A stretch of 9,893 nucleotides of DNA from an uncultured Erysipelotrichaceae bacterium (GCA_902783435.1 CACZQV010000070.1:1-9893); one strand, 5' to 3'; shown: positions 1-8,282, numbered from the stretch's first letter. Notes: a model not told the origin generated them from the sequence alone. Made by a program: numbers and translations.

Positions 1-1
1 A

Positions 2-2476
2 AGATCTGACTTTGATTCTATGACTATGAATAAGGAAGATGAATTCAAGAGAATAATGGGATTTGATTTTGATCCAGATAAATATGATATTAGAATAGAT
101 GAAGGTGTAAATGGATTTGATGATAATCCTTATGAAGAATTAGTTATATTCGAGAAAGTTCCTAAAAAGAAAGAAGAAAATAATATAACTCCTGAAGAAG
201 AAGAATCATATGAAACAATTGGTACTGAAGAACCAAATAATGATTTAGTTGAGAGAGTTACTTTATATAGAGATGCTGATACTGGTGATTACTTTATTAG
301 AAGTAGTGCCCTAGATCGTTATAAAGATGTTCTTGAAGGAACAGAAGATAAAGTAAGAATTAATAATTCTTTATGTTATAGAATTTCAGAAGAAGATGCT
401 GAAAGATTAAGAAATTGGCAAGATAATCCTGTTTCACCATTTACAGTATATGAATTAGATATTAAACGTAATGAAATAGAAGATGTAGAAGAAGATACAA
501 AGACAACTGGTGAAATAGAAGAAGAGGATACAGAAACACCTGATGATACTGGTGATGATGAAAACAATGATGAAGATGAAAATACTGAAGAGGATGAAGA
601 TACAAGAACAGTAGAAGAAACTGATGATGATGAACAAGAAGAGGAAGAAGAAGAAAAAGAAGAAAAAGAAGAAGAGGAACAAACAAAAGCTCCTCAAGAA
701 AGAATTAAAGTAGTTACTGTTCATAGAATTAAGGAAAAAATTACAAGAGATCTTCCATTAGGTAAAAATGATGGTAAACGTTTTATTGCTAGAAATATTA
801 ATCCTGATCAAGTGTTTATTTCAGAATTAAGAACTGGTCAAATAGATTATAATATCGTTGGTGTTATAAGAAGTTCAGCAAAAGCAATTGCTGCTACATT
901 TAGTAAATGGAGTGCTAAACTACTACAAACTCCTAAAGCTAAACGAGCTTGTGCTGAAGTAGAAAGACGTTTAAACGAATTAAGTGAAGAAGAATTAGAA
1001 GTGTTATGGACTGAATATCGTGGTAATGTAGTTCTTTCTGATATGAGTGTTTCAATTGATCCATTAATTAATGCTAGAATGCAACGTTATGCATATGAAA
1101 AGATGAATATAATTAATAAACAAATGAAAACTAATTATGCAATTTACTTTAATTTATTATCTAAAGTAGATGAAGTTATGGTAGATAAGAAATTATCTAA
1201 AGAAGAAAAGGATTATAGAAAATCAGTATTAATGAAGAAAGCTGCTGAATGTGTTCAAAATATTATTGATTTACGTACTCAAGGTAATGAATTTATGAGT
1301 GGTGGTAAACATGGATTTGAAGAAGATATTAAAGCTGCTAATAGTTATATGAATATAATTGGACGTCATCATGCTAAGAAACATAAATTTGATAATGAGT
1401 TAGCTAAAGAACAAGCTGATAAAGAAGATTTCTATAGAGAAGCTTTAGCTAATGGTGATTGGGAAGATGCAGTTAATGGTTTCTTAGATTATGAAAGATT
1501 ATATATTGATAATACTAAGATTAAACGTGGATTATTTGGTAAGAAGAGTGTTGGTAAAACATATTATTCTCCATTAATTCAAGAATTAGATTATAGACCT
1601 GATCCATTCTTAACAGATTTAATTACTACTGTGGCTATTGTAGCATCTGCTGCTAGTGTTGCTAATTCAATTCGTACTTCAATTAATAATGCTAAAGCAG
1701 TAAGAGCTCATAATGCACAACTTGAACAAGTAAATAAAGCAAATGCTGATGCTATAGATCAAGCTCATCAAATTGGTGATAATATTACTGGTACTGGTGA
1801 TAAATATATTGAAGGACTTAAAGCTGGTTCTAATCAAAATATTTTAACAGATGCTGATGTATCTGAAAGAGGTATACTTGATCAACAAGCTTGGGAATTT
1901 AATGATGCATATCATCAATTAGATCCTGCAAATCATGCTAGATTTAATGATTTATATTCTAGTACACAAAGTCAAATTGAAAGTATTACTACAAAACTTA
2001 CAAATAATGAAATTGATCAAATTACGGCAATTAGACAACTTAAAAATATTCAATCTACAACACAAGGATCATTAAATGGTGTTATTGATCAATATTTAGG
2101 AATTGCAAAAGATTATGCTGCTGCTCATCCACAACATGATTTAACTGCTGTAACTAGTACAATGGAATATCTTTCAGCTCATCCAGATGCAATTACTCAA
2201 ATGACTGAAGCTGGAATTGATAATTTATTTGAAGCTGCTAAATTAGCTGGTTTATCAGATACTCAAGCTTATGTATTTACAGGTTTGGATAATGATGTTT
2301 TAACTACACTTTTAGGAGCTGCTACTGCTGCAAGATTAGCTCAAAGAGTTATGAATACTACTGGAAAAGCTGCTGATAATACAACTGCTGAAGTTAGAAA
2401 AGAAAATCAAGAAGTTGCAGATATGTTTAAAGATTATGACAATGGAAAAGTAAATACTACTTCAAGAAGTAGATAA
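2..2476 (+). CDS. Large acidic-tract helical protein of unknown function, 5' end outside the window
   Basis: I do not recognise this family. The first Met in the window (base 20) has no Shine-Dalgarno sequence ahead of it. The frame stays open back to base 2 (RSDFDS precedes that Met), so the gene probably begins upstream. Counting from the Met at base 20, residues 1-150 are a charged mixed region. Residues 152-222 are almost all Glu, Asp and Thr, becoming nearly pure Glu/Lys at the end. Residues 225-525 look mostly helical and rich in Lys, Glu and Asn. Residues 531-551 form one hydrophobic Ala/Val/Ile stretch that could span or dip into a membrane. Residues 555-818 are Ala/Gln/Asn-rich and probably helical, with repeated AHP-type turns. 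No signal peptide or catalytic motif is visible. The disordered acidic segment followed by helices suggests a structural or scaffold protein, but that is inference. A terminator starts right after the stop, so it is transcribed separately from the LysR gene. Confidence 0.8.
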   Translation, partial: RSDFDSMTMNKEDEFKRIMGFDFDPDKYDIRIDEGVNGFDDNPYEELVIFEKVPKKKEENNITPEEEESYETIGTEEPNNDLVERVTLYRDADTGDYFIRSSALDRYKDVLEGTEDKVRINNSLCYRISEEDAERLRNWQDNPVSPFTVYELDIKRNEIEDVEEDTKTTGEIEEEDTETPDDTGDDENNDEDENTEEDEDTRTVEETDDDEQEEEEEEKEEKEEEEQTKAPQERIKVVTVHRIKEKITRDLPLGKNDGKRFIARNINPDQVFISELRTGQIDYNIVGVIRSSAKAIAATFSKWSAKLLQTPKAKRACAEVERRLNELSEEELEVLWTEYRGNVVLSDMSVSIDPLINARMQRYAYEKMNIINKQMKTNYAIYFNLLSKVDEVMVDKKLSKEEKDYRKSVLMKKAAECVQNIIDLRTQGNEFMSGGKHGFEEDIKAANSYMNIIGRHHAKKHKFDNELAKEQADKEDFYREALANGDWEDAVNGFLDYERLYIDNTKIKRGLFGKKSVGKTYYSPLIQELDYRPDPFLTDLITTVAIVASAASVANSIRTSINNAKAVRAHNAQLEQVNKANADAIDQAHQIGDNITGTGDKYIEGLKAGSNQNILTDADVSERGILDQQAWEFNDAYHQLDPANHARFNDLYSSTQSQIESITTKLTNNEIDQITAIRQLKNIQSTTQGSLNGVIDQYLGIAKDYAAAHPQHDLTAVTSTMEYLSAHPDAITQMTEAGIDNLFEAAKLAGLSDTQAYVFTGLDNDVLTTLLGAATAARLAQRVMNTTGKAADNTTAEVRKENQEVADMFKDYDNGKVNTTSRSR
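636..679 (+). repeat. 44-nt uninterrupted purine run (GAA/AAG microsatellite-like) inside the acidic tract
   Basis: From 636 to 679 every base is A or G, mostly as GAA and AAG triplets. It encodes the Glu/Lys-rich end of the acidic segment. It is in frame, so gain or loss of triplets would change linker length without disrupting the gene. The wider 481-690 stretch is also purine-biased, which explains the Phe/Leu-rich shadow frames on the other strand. Confidence 0.85.
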
Positions 2477-2477
2477 T

Positions 2478-2506
2478 AAAAGAAAGTTTATACTTTCTTT
2501 TTTTTT
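2478..2506 (+). terminator. Intrinsic terminator after the acidic-tract gene
   Basis: A perfect 10-bp stem, AAAAGAAAGT (2478-2487) with ACTTTCTTTT (2492-2501), encloses a 4-nt loop TTAT. The descending arm runs into a T-tract through 2506, followed by more T-rich sequence. The hairpin starts one base after the stop codon. The stem is A/T-rich, but its perfect pairing and the long T-run make a terminator likely. Confidence 0.75.
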
Positions 2507-2537
2507 ATTTTTCTTTTATAAATTTTAATTATATTGT

Positions 2538-2566
2538 TTGACATTTATATAAACTTAACATATAAT
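2538..2566 (+). promoter_or_regulatory. Perfect-consensus housekeeping (sigma-70/sigma-A) promoter for the LysR gene
   Basis: The -35 box TTGACA (2538-2543) and -10 box TATAAT (2561-2566) both match consensus exactly and are separated by the optimal 17 bp. The predicted transcript starts near 2572-2574, giving a leader of about 14 nt that contains the Shine-Dalgarno GAGGGG (2575-2580). The 8-bp palindrome CCTCGAGG (2571-2578) sits at the predicted start site and overlaps the SD. It is one of the few GC-rich words in the intergenic DNA. Confidence 0.85.
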
Positions 2567-2586
2567 AAATCCTCGAGGGGATTAGT

Positions 2587-3471
2587 ATGAATACAGATTA
2601 TAATTTATATAAGATATTTTTATATCTTTATGAAGAAAAAAGTATTAGTAAAACTGCTAATAAACTTTATGTTTCTCAACCTGCTATTAGTTATAGTTTA
2701 AAGGAATTAGAAAATCAACTTGGTTATACTTTATTTTATAGAAATTCTAAAGGTATTGAACCTACTATGGAAGCTAAAGAATTATATGGTTATATTTCTA
2801 CTGCTTTTAGTATTTTAAATGATGCAGAGGAACATATAAAAAATTTAAATGATTTAAATACAGGATGTATTAGAATAGGTACTATTTCACATATTTGTGT
2901 TTTCTATTTATCTCATTATATCGCAGAATTTAGAAAATTATTTCCAGGTATAAAATTTGAAATAGTATGTAAATCTACTGCGGATATGATAAAGATGTTA
3001 GAGACTAGAAAACTGGATATAATAGTTGATACATTGCCTATTAATAGTAAAAAAGAAGTTACTAAGGTATCTTTATCAAAATTACATAATTGTTTTGCAT
3101 ATAATAAAAAGAAACTAAAAAATGTTGAAATAAATAATGTTTATGATTTATCAAATTATCCAATAATTTTACCTAATCAATCTGCTTCAATAAGAATAAA
3201 ACTTGATGAATATATGGAAAGTAAAAATACTAAGTTAAATCCAGTTCTTGAAGCATGGAGTACTGAAGTATTACTTGATATGGTTCGTCGTGGAGTAGGA
3301 ATAGGTTATTTTACACAAGATGTGATTAATATGCAAAGTGATAAAGATAATTTTGAAATAATTACTTTTGAAGATGAATTACCTTCTTTAGATGTATGTT
3401 GTGTTTATATAGATAGTTTTTTAACTGCTGCTACTAAAAAATTTGTAGAAATGTTAAAAGAAGATAAATAA
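2587..3471 (+). CDS. LysR-family transcriptional regulator
   Basis: This 294-residue protein has the usual LysR length and layout. The N-terminal winged helix-turn-helix covers about residues 1-60: the helix pair around SISKTANKLYVSQPAISYSL and the following LGYTLFYR are hallmark LysR sequences. A linker helix covers about 60-90. From about residue 92 (GCIRIGTISH) to the end lies the effector-binding periplasmic-binding-protein-like domain. LysR proteins usually act as tetramers that respond to a small metabolite; the ligand and targets cannot be read here. The start is fixed by GAGGGG 6 nt upstream of the ATG and by the consensus promoter. LysR genes often lie divergent from their targets, but here both neighbours point the same way, so no target is implied. 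It is a monocistronic unit, with terminators on both sides. Confidence 0.93.
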   Translation: MNTDYNLYKIFLYLYEEKSISKTANKLYVSQPAISYSLKELENQLGYTLFYRNSKGIEPTMEAKELYGYISTAFSILNDAEEHIKNLNDLNTGCIRIGTISHICVFYLSHYIAEFRKLFPGIKFEIVCKSTADMIKMLETRKLDIIVDTLPINSKKEVTKVSLSKLHNCFAYNKKKLKNVEINNVYDLSNYPIILPNQSASIRIKLDEYMESKNTKLNPVLEAWSTEVLLDMVRRGVGIGYFTQDVINMQSDKDNFEIITFEDELPSLDVCCVYIDSFLTAATKKFVEMLKEDK

Positions 3472-3496
3472 GAGTGATAAAATCACTCTTTTTTTT
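3470..3496 (+). terminator. Intrinsic terminator after the LysR gene
   Basis: The stem AAGAGTGAT (3470-3478) pairs with ATCACTCTT (3482-3490) around a 3-nt AAA loop, followed by a T-run to 3496. The ascending arm begins inside the TAA stop codon (3469-3471). It separates the regulator from the cell-wall genes that start 22 bases further on. Confidence 0.85.
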
Positions 3497-3517
3497 ATAT
3501 AATTTATTGGTGATTAT

Positions 3518-5419
3518 ATGTTTCTTAAAAGTATAAATAAAAGAATCAAAATACTTTTTTTAGTTTTTTTAATACCTTTATTTTTAATAGTATTTAAAGT
3601 GTTTTATATACAAGTATTTGAGTATAAGAAATTAAATAGTTTATCTCATGATTTATGGAGTAGAAATTTAAGTATAGAGGCAGATAGAGGTAAAATATTA
3701 GATAGAAATGGAATTGTATTAGTAGATAATATTACTACTACTTCTTTAGTATTAGTACCTAATCAAATTAAGGATAAAAAGAATACTACTAAGAAGTTAG
3801 CTAATATACTTGGAATTAGTTATAATGATATGAAAAAACATGTTTATAAGAAAACTTCTATTGAGAGGGTTCATCCTGAAGGTAGAAGATTAAGTTATGA
3901 AATTTCTGAAAAGATTAGTAATTTAAAATTAGATGGTGTTTATTTAGTAAAAGAATCTAAAAGATTTTATCCTTATAAAGAAATGTTATCTCATACTTTA
4001 GGATATGTAGGTATAGATAATCAAGGTTTAGCTGGAATAGAACTTCAGTATGACAAATATTTAAAAGGTAAAAATGGGGCAATTAAATATTTTAGTGATG
4101 CACATGGTAATAAATTAGATTTAAATGATGTGTATGTAGAACCTGTTAGTGGTATGAATATTAATTTAACTATAGATATAAATATTCAAAAGTCACTTGA
4201 GCGAGAAATGAAAAATATTGCTGATATGTTTGAAGCAGATATGGCTTTGGCTATAGTGGTTAATCCTAAGAGTGGAGAAATACTTGGAATTAGTTCTTAT
4301 CCATCATATGATCCTAATAATTATAAAAAATATGATAGTAGTGTATTAAGTAGAAATTTACCTATATGGGCGTCATTTGAACCTGGTTCTACGTTTAAAG
4401 TAGTTACGATGGCAAGCGCAATTAATGAAAATGTAGTAGATATTTTTAAAGATCATTTTTATGATTCAGGTAAAGTCAATGTAGATGGAAGTGTTTTAAA
4501 ATGTTGGAAAGCTGGAGGCCATGGTGATCAAACATTTTTAGAAGTACTTCAGAATTCTTGTAATCCTGGTTTTGTAAAGTTAGGACAATTACTTGGAAAA
4601 GAAAGGTTATTTTCTTATATTTCTAAGTTTGGATTCGGAGAAAAAACAGGTGTTGATTTGAATGGTGAAGGTAAGGGAATAGTATTTCCTCTTGAGAAGG
4701 TTGGAAATGTTGAACTTGCTACATCTGCGTTTGGTCAAGGACCTAGTGTTACTCCTATACAACAAGTAATGGCAGTTAGTGCTGTAGTTAATGGAGGTTA
4801 TTTATATAAACCATATGTTGTTAAAGATATTACTGATAATACTAATTCTGTTATTTTAGAAAATAAAAAGGTATTAAGAAGGAGTGTTATTTCTTCTAAG
4901 ACATCTTCTATTATGAGAATAGCTTTAGAAAATGTAGTAGCTAAAGGAGGAGGTCGTTCAGCGTATATAGAAGGATATAGAATAGGTGGTAAGACAGGTA
5001 CAGCTCAAAAACAAGAAAATGGAGTATATTTAGTTAATAATTATATTATGAGTTTTATGTCTGTAGTACCAGCAAATGATCCTGAAGCAGTACTTTATCT
5101 TGCGATAGATAATCCTAAACATACTGCGATGTTATCATCATACACTACAACTCCTATAGCTAGAAGAATACTTTTAGATATAATAGATTCTTTAAAAATA
5201 GAAAAACAAGAAGGAGAAATACCAAAAGATTTAGAATGGAATGATAAAGTAACTTATGAAGTACCTAATGTAGTAGGTTTAAGTTTAGAAGATGCTAAAA
5301 AAGATTTATTTAATTTTCAAATAGTTATAGAAGGTAATGGAGATACTGTAGTAGAACAATCTCCTAAAGCAGGTTATAGATTAGAAGATCAAAGTAAAGT
5401 AAGAATTTTATTAAAATAA
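3518..5419 (+). CDS. spoVD: Class B penicillin-binding protein (peptidoglycan transpeptidase), FtsI/SpoVD type with one PASTA domain
   Basis: A transpeptidase that cross-links peptidoglycan outside the membrane, normally partnered with a SEDS glycosyltransferase such as FtsW/SpoVE. Residues 9-34 are a single N-terminal membrane anchor. ADRGKILDRNG (about 54-64) opens the PBP dimer domain. The transpeptidase domain carries all three active-site motifs: S291-T-F-K294 (catalytic Ser), S347-C-N349 and K492-T-G494. Residues about 579-633 (from EVPNVVGLSLEDAK) form one PASTA domain. The 633-residue length and single PASTA resemble Bacillus SpoVD (about 645 residues, one PASTA) more than PBP2B (two PASTA). 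Without knowing whether this organism sporulates, it may be the only division PBP (FtsI), so the symbol is tentative. The start is supported by GGTGAT (3509-3514), 3 nt from the ATG, in register with the 3' part of AAGGAGGTGATC. A coiled-coil gene follows 47 bases later. Confidence 0.95.
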   Translation: MFLKSINKRIKILFLVFLIPLFLIVFKVFYIQVFEYKKLNSLSHDLWSRNLSIEADRGKILDRNGIVLVDNITTTSLVLVPNQIKDKKNTTKKLANILGISYNDMKKHVYKKTSIERVHPEGRRLSYEISEKISNLKLDGVYLVKESKRFYPYKEMLSHTLGYVGIDNQGLAGIELQYDKYLKGKNGAIKYFSDAHGNKLDLNDVYVEPVSGMNINLTIDINIQKSLEREMKNIADMFEADMALAIVVNPKSGEILGISSYPSYDPNNYKKYDSSVLSRNLPIWASFEPGSTFKVVTMASAINENVVDIFKDHFYDSGKVNVDGSVLKCWKAGGHGDQTFLEVLQNSCNPGFVKLGQLLGKERLFSYISKFGFGEKTGVDLNGEGKGIVFPLEKVGNVELATSAFGQGPSVTPIQQVMAVSAVVNGGYLYKPYVVKDITDNTNSVILENKKVLRRSVISSKTSSIMRIALENVVAKGGGRSAYIEGYRIGGKTGTAQKQENGVYLVNNYIMSFMSVVPANDPEAVLYLAIDNPKHTAMLSSYTTTPIARRILLDIIDSLKIEKQEGEIPKDLEWNDKVTYEVPNVVGLSLEDAKKDLFNFQIVIEGNGDTVVEQSPKAGYRLEDQSKVRILLK

Positions 5420-5441
5420 TTCTATAGAAATTAATTTTTTT
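5414..5441 (+). terminator. Possible weak A/T-only terminator after the PBP gene
   Basis: AAATAATT (5414-5421) can pair with AATT (5429-5432) and, past one bulged A, ATTT (5434-5437), followed by T to 5441. There are no G-C pairs in the stem, and a TTCTATAGAA palindrome occupies the loop region. Readthrough into the coiled-coil gene is likely, so these two genes may be co-transcribed. Confidence 0.25.
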
Positions 5442-5466
5442 ATGATAAAATTAGTTTGGTGATACT

Positions 5467-7209
5467 ATGGATGAAACAATAGGAGCTAAAGGCGGATATA
5501 ATGATAGAAGAAGAACTCTTATAATTACTAATAAGCAAAAAGAAAAATTAAAAGAAAAACAACAAGAAAAAGAATTAAAAGAGTTGGAAGAAAAAGTTAA
5601 AAAACAACAAATTTATACTTTAATTAAATCTTTACCTATAGCTATAGGTGGAGGAACTTTTAAAATCTTATATGATATAGGTACAGGTAAAAAAAATATA
5701 GATAAACAAGAAGAATATTCTAAATGGAAGGTAAAAGAATATGATGCAGATATGTCTGTTAAATCAAGACAAGAAAAAGAATATGAAAAGAAAAAGAAAA
5801 AGGTAGTTGTAATACAACCTGATGGTAGAAAAGTAGTAGTTTTAGTACCAATAGAAGAAGATAAAAAAGAAATAGATCATTCAATAGTAGAAGATAAAAA
5901 AGAAGAAAAGAAAAAGATACTTGAAGAAGAAATTAATAAGCAAGAAGAAGTTATTAAAGGTAATAATAAAAAACAAGAAAAAGAAATTGAAAAAGAAAAA
6001 GAAATAAAAAAAGAAGTTATAGAATATGAAGAAATAAAAGAAACTAAAAAAGAAAAAGAGGATATTTCTTCTAAAAAACAGGAAGAAAATATTTTAAAAA
6101 CAGAAACAAAAGAAATAGAAAAAGAAGAGAATATATCTTTTGATGATTTAACTCCAGCTATGAAAGATAAACTTGATAAATTAAAAGCTAGAAAGATAAT
6201 TGATGAATATAGTAAACAATTAAAAGATATTAGATATGATTTAAGAAAATTAATATCTGAATATAATGTTTTAGTAGATGAAAAAGATAATGCGATAACT
6301 TCTAAAGAAATGGAAGATATACTTGATAAATTAAGTGAAATTATTTGGAAAGTAGATGAATTAAAAAGTAAAATTCAAATAGATAATTTAGATAAATATG
6401 ATGATAATTATATTTATACTTTAATAGAAGATTATTTAACTGAGTTTAAAGATAAGAAACTTATATCAGAAATAAAGGATTCACCTTTATATATAATGAT
6501 TGCTGAAAAACTAGATGAATTAGATAAAAGAAAAGATGAATTAAATAAAGAAGTAAATGATAAAAAAGATGAATTAGTAGAAAAAGAAATAGATTTTGAT
6601 AAATTAAAAGAAAAATATTATAGTATTGATAAGTTTAATAAAGAATTAATAGAATTTCAAAAACAACAAGATGCTTTACTTAAAGAAGTACAAGAAAAAG
6701 TTGCTAATGCAGTTACTGTTAGTGAAAGAGTTCAAGTAGAAATGGAAGCTATGAATTTACAAAGTAGAAGATTACTTAGAAGATTGACTATGGCTATGTT
6801 ATTTCCTGGTACTAGAATTGCAAGAGGGACTGCACTTACTACTGCTGCATATTTAAGTTTTGTAAGACAAATATTAAATCCTAGAACTACTACTAGAAGA
6901 TATAGAGTGATTAACGTAGAAGATTATTCTAGTGATATAGAATATACTATTTCTTCTATAGAAGATGCTATTGGTATGTTAGGTAAGACTAGTAAACAAG
7001 TAGATAAATTAATTAGTCAGATATATGATGAGTTTAAAGATTATATAGGAGTAATTAAAGAGTGTGATGAATTACTTAGTAATTTGCAAAAAATTAAAAG
7101 TGATTTAGCAGAAAAAGAATATGAAATGGAAAGAGTAAAGAAAGCACAAGAGAGAGAATTAGAAAAAAATAATGCTAAAGTTTTAACTAGAGGAGAATAT
7201 CCAATGTAA
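5467..7209 (+). CDS. Highly charged coiled-coil protein of unknown function, inserted in the dcw cluster
   Basis: I do not recognise this 580-residue protein. Residues 1-48 are basic and Lys/Gln/Glu-rich. Residues 49-75 (IYTLIKSLPIAIGGGTFKIL and on) form a short hydrophobic, Gly-containing segment. Residues about 78-225 are almost entirely Lys and Glu with scattered Ile and Val, with one beta-like island around VVVIQPDGRKVVVLVPIEE (113-131). Residues 230-430 have heptad-like spacing of Leu/Ile and should form long coiled coils. Residues about 434-470 (RRLLRRLTMAMLFPG to FVRQIL) are a basic-hydrophobic segment that may be membrane-associated. Residues 475-580 return to coiled coil. There is no signal peptide or enzymatic motif. 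It sits where murE is found in Bacillus, between the class B PBP and mraY. GGTGAT lies 3 nt before the ATG. A role in division or envelope scaffolding is inferred only from position and shape. Confidence 0.85.
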   Translation: MDETIGAKGGYNDRRRTLIITNKQKEKLKEKQQEKELKELEEKVKKQQIYTLIKSLPIAIGGGTFKILYDIGTGKKNIDKQEEYSKWKVKEYDADMSVKSRQEKEYEKKKKKVVVIQPDGRKVVVLVPIEEDKKEIDHSIVEDKKEEKKKILEEEINKQEEVIKGNNKKQEKEIEKEKEIKKEVIEYEEIKETKKEKEDISSKKQEENILKTETKEIEKEENISFDDLTPAMKDKLDKLKARKIIDEYSKQLKDIRYDLRKLISEYNVLVDEKDNAITSKEMEDILDKLSEIIWKVDELKSKIQIDNLDKYDDNYIYTLIEDYLTEFKDKKLISEIKDSPLYIMIAEKLDELDKRKDELNKEVNDKKDELVEKEIDFDKLKEKYYSIDKFNKELIEFQKQQDALLKEVQEKVANAVTVSERVQVEMEAMNLQSRRLLRRLTMAMLFPGTRIARGTALTTAAYLSFVRQILNPRTTTRRYRVINVEDYSSDIEYTISSIEDAIGMLGKTSKQVDKLISQIYDEFKDYIGVIKECDELLSNLQKIKSDLAEKEYEMERVKKAQERELEKNNAKVLTRGEYPM

Positions 7210-7230
7210 AAAACTTGTAAATAGTTTTTT
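7208..7230 (+). terminator. Likely intrinsic terminator after the coiled-coil gene
   Basis: AAAAAACT (7208-7215) pairs with AGTTTTTT (7223-7230) around the 7-nt loop TGTAAAT. The ascending arm overlaps the TAA stop (7207-7209). The descending arm doubles as the T-tract. Only one G-C pair is present, so efficiency may be modest. Confidence 0.55.
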
Positions 7231-7255
7231 ATTTGTAATATTAACTAGTTAGTTA

Positions 7256-7264
7256 TGTTATAAT
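7256..7264 (+). promoter_or_regulatory. Extended -10 promoter candidate for mraY
   Basis: TATAAT (7259-7264) is preceded by TG at 7256-7257, giving a TGnTATAAT extended -10. No good -35 box is found at 16-18 bp. TTGTAA (7233-7238) is 20 bp away, which is too far to count on. Extended -10 promoters can work without a -35. Transcription would begin near 7271, giving a leader of about 18 nt that contains GGAGG (7277-7281). Confidence 0.6.
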
Positions 7265-7288
7265 TATTTAAGAGATGGAGGGTGCAAA

Positions 7289-8269
7289 ATGTTATTATTA
7301 ACGAAAGCTATATTTGCAATTATGATTGGTTTTTTAACTTCTACAGTTCTAGGACTTTTTATGTTACCAATATTAAGAAAATTGCGTTTAGGGCAAAAAA
7401 TATCTATTTTTGTTGGTGAAGCTCATAGAAAAAAAGAAGGTACTCCTACTATGGGTGGTTTAATATTTATTATTCCAACGGTTATTGCTACGTTAGGATT
7501 AATAATTATTGGTAAAATTAGTTATACTTCTAATTTAGGTATAGTACTTTTAGTATTTATAGGTTATGCGTGTATTGGATTTTTAGATGACTTTTTATCA
7601 ATTAGAAAAGGAAATAATGAAGGATTAACTACTTATCAAAAATTATTTATGCAAGTGTTAATAGCAATTGGATTTTTCTATATATATATGAGAAGTGGAG
7701 GACAAACAGCTTGGGTTGTTGGTACACTTCATATTGATATAGAATTTGGATGGTTATATGGACTTGCAATATTATTTATATTAGTAGGGGCATCTAATGC
7801 AGTTAATTTAACTGATGGATTAGATGGACTTGCTGGAGGACTTTCAGCTATTGCATTTATTGCGTTTGCTCTTATTTCATTATCAGTTGGATTTGAAGAT
7901 ATAGGAATATTTAGTTTAATCTTAGTAGGTTCTTTAGTAGGATTCTTAATATATAATACACACCCAGCTAAAGTATTTATGGGTGATACTGGTTCTCTTG
8001 CACTTGGTGCAGTAATGGGAGCTATCGCAATACTTACTCACAGAGAATTAACATTACTTGTAGTTGCAAGTGTATTTGTTATTGAAACACTTTCAGTTAT
8101 TATTCAAACATTCTGGGTACAAGTATTACATAGAAAATTATTCTTAATGACACCACTTCATCATCATTTTGAGAAATTAGGATGGAGTGAAACAGATATA
8201 GTTAAATTATTCTGGGTAGTTGGTTTAATACTATCTATGGCTGGAATTATATTTGGAGTTTGGGTATAA
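7289..8269 (+). CDS. mraY: MraY, phospho-N-acetylmuramoyl-pentapeptide transferase
   Basis: This integral membrane enzyme transfers phospho-MurNAc-pentapeptide from the UDP precursor to undecaprenyl phosphate. It makes lipid I on the cytoplasmic face, the first membrane step of peptidoglycan synthesis. Its 326 residues match the Gram-positive family length (about 320-325). Signature motifs are all present: KEGTPTMGG near residue 50, D100-D101 in FLDDFLSIRKGN, N173-L-T-D-G-L-D-G180, FMGDTGSLALG with D233, and the TPLHHHFE loop with H291-H293. These include the Asp and His residues implicated in Mg2+ and substrate binding in the family. About ten hydrophobic helices alternate with these cytoplasmic loops. 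The start is fixed by GGAGGGTG 4-7 nt upstream. The last codons (GVWV) also form the ascending arm of a terminator. murE and murD, frequent neighbours in Bacilli, are absent on both sides. Confidence 0.98.
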   Translation: MLLLTKAIFAIMIGFLTSTVLGLFMLPILRKLRLGQKISIFVGEAHRKKEGTPTMGGLIFIIPTVIATLGLIIIGKISYTSNLGIVLLVFIGYACIGFLDDFLSIRKGNNEGLTTYQKLFMQVLIAIGFFYIYMRSGGQTAWVVGTLHIDIEFGWLYGLAILFILVGASNAVNLTDGLDGLAGGLSAIAFIAFALISLSVGFEDIGIFSLILVGSLVGFLIYNTHPAKVFMGDTGSLALGAVMGAIAILTHRELTLLVVASVFVIETLSVIIQTFWVQVLHRKLFLMTPLHHHFEKLGWSETDIVKLFWVVGLILSMAGIIFGVWV

Positions 8270-8282
8270 CAAACTCTTTTTT
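8256..8282 (+). terminator. Terminator overlapping the 3' end of mraY
   Basis: GAGTTTG (8256-8262), inside the coding sequence, pairs with CAAACTC (8270-8276) just after the stop, around the loop GGTATAA. TTTTTT follows at 8277-8282. The stem has three G-C pairs in seven and a clean T-run. The hairpin loop contains the mraY stop codon, so a ribosome terminating there would compete with hairpin folding. Confidence 0.7.

Noticed and set aside
376..724. Three overlapping open frames on the minus strand, rich in Ser, Phe and Leu
   Set aside because: They are the complement of the purine-rich acidic tract in a clearly coding + strand gene, with poly-Phe/Leu composition and no ribosome site.
2..2476. 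Mycoplasma-type terminal-organelle protein, suggested by the acidic region
   Set aside because: No EAGR box or proline-rich repeats are seen; acidic composition alone is not evidence.
3498..3503. TATAAT upstream of the PBP gene as a promoter
   Set aside because: No -35 box at 16-18 bp; that region is the LysR terminator. The predicted transcript start would fall within the Shine-Dalgarno site. AT-rich chance match is more likely.
5467..7209. murE or another Mur ligase in the position between PBP and mraY
   Set aside because: No ATP-binding GKT/GTNGKT motif or ligase domain; the protein is coiled coil throughout.
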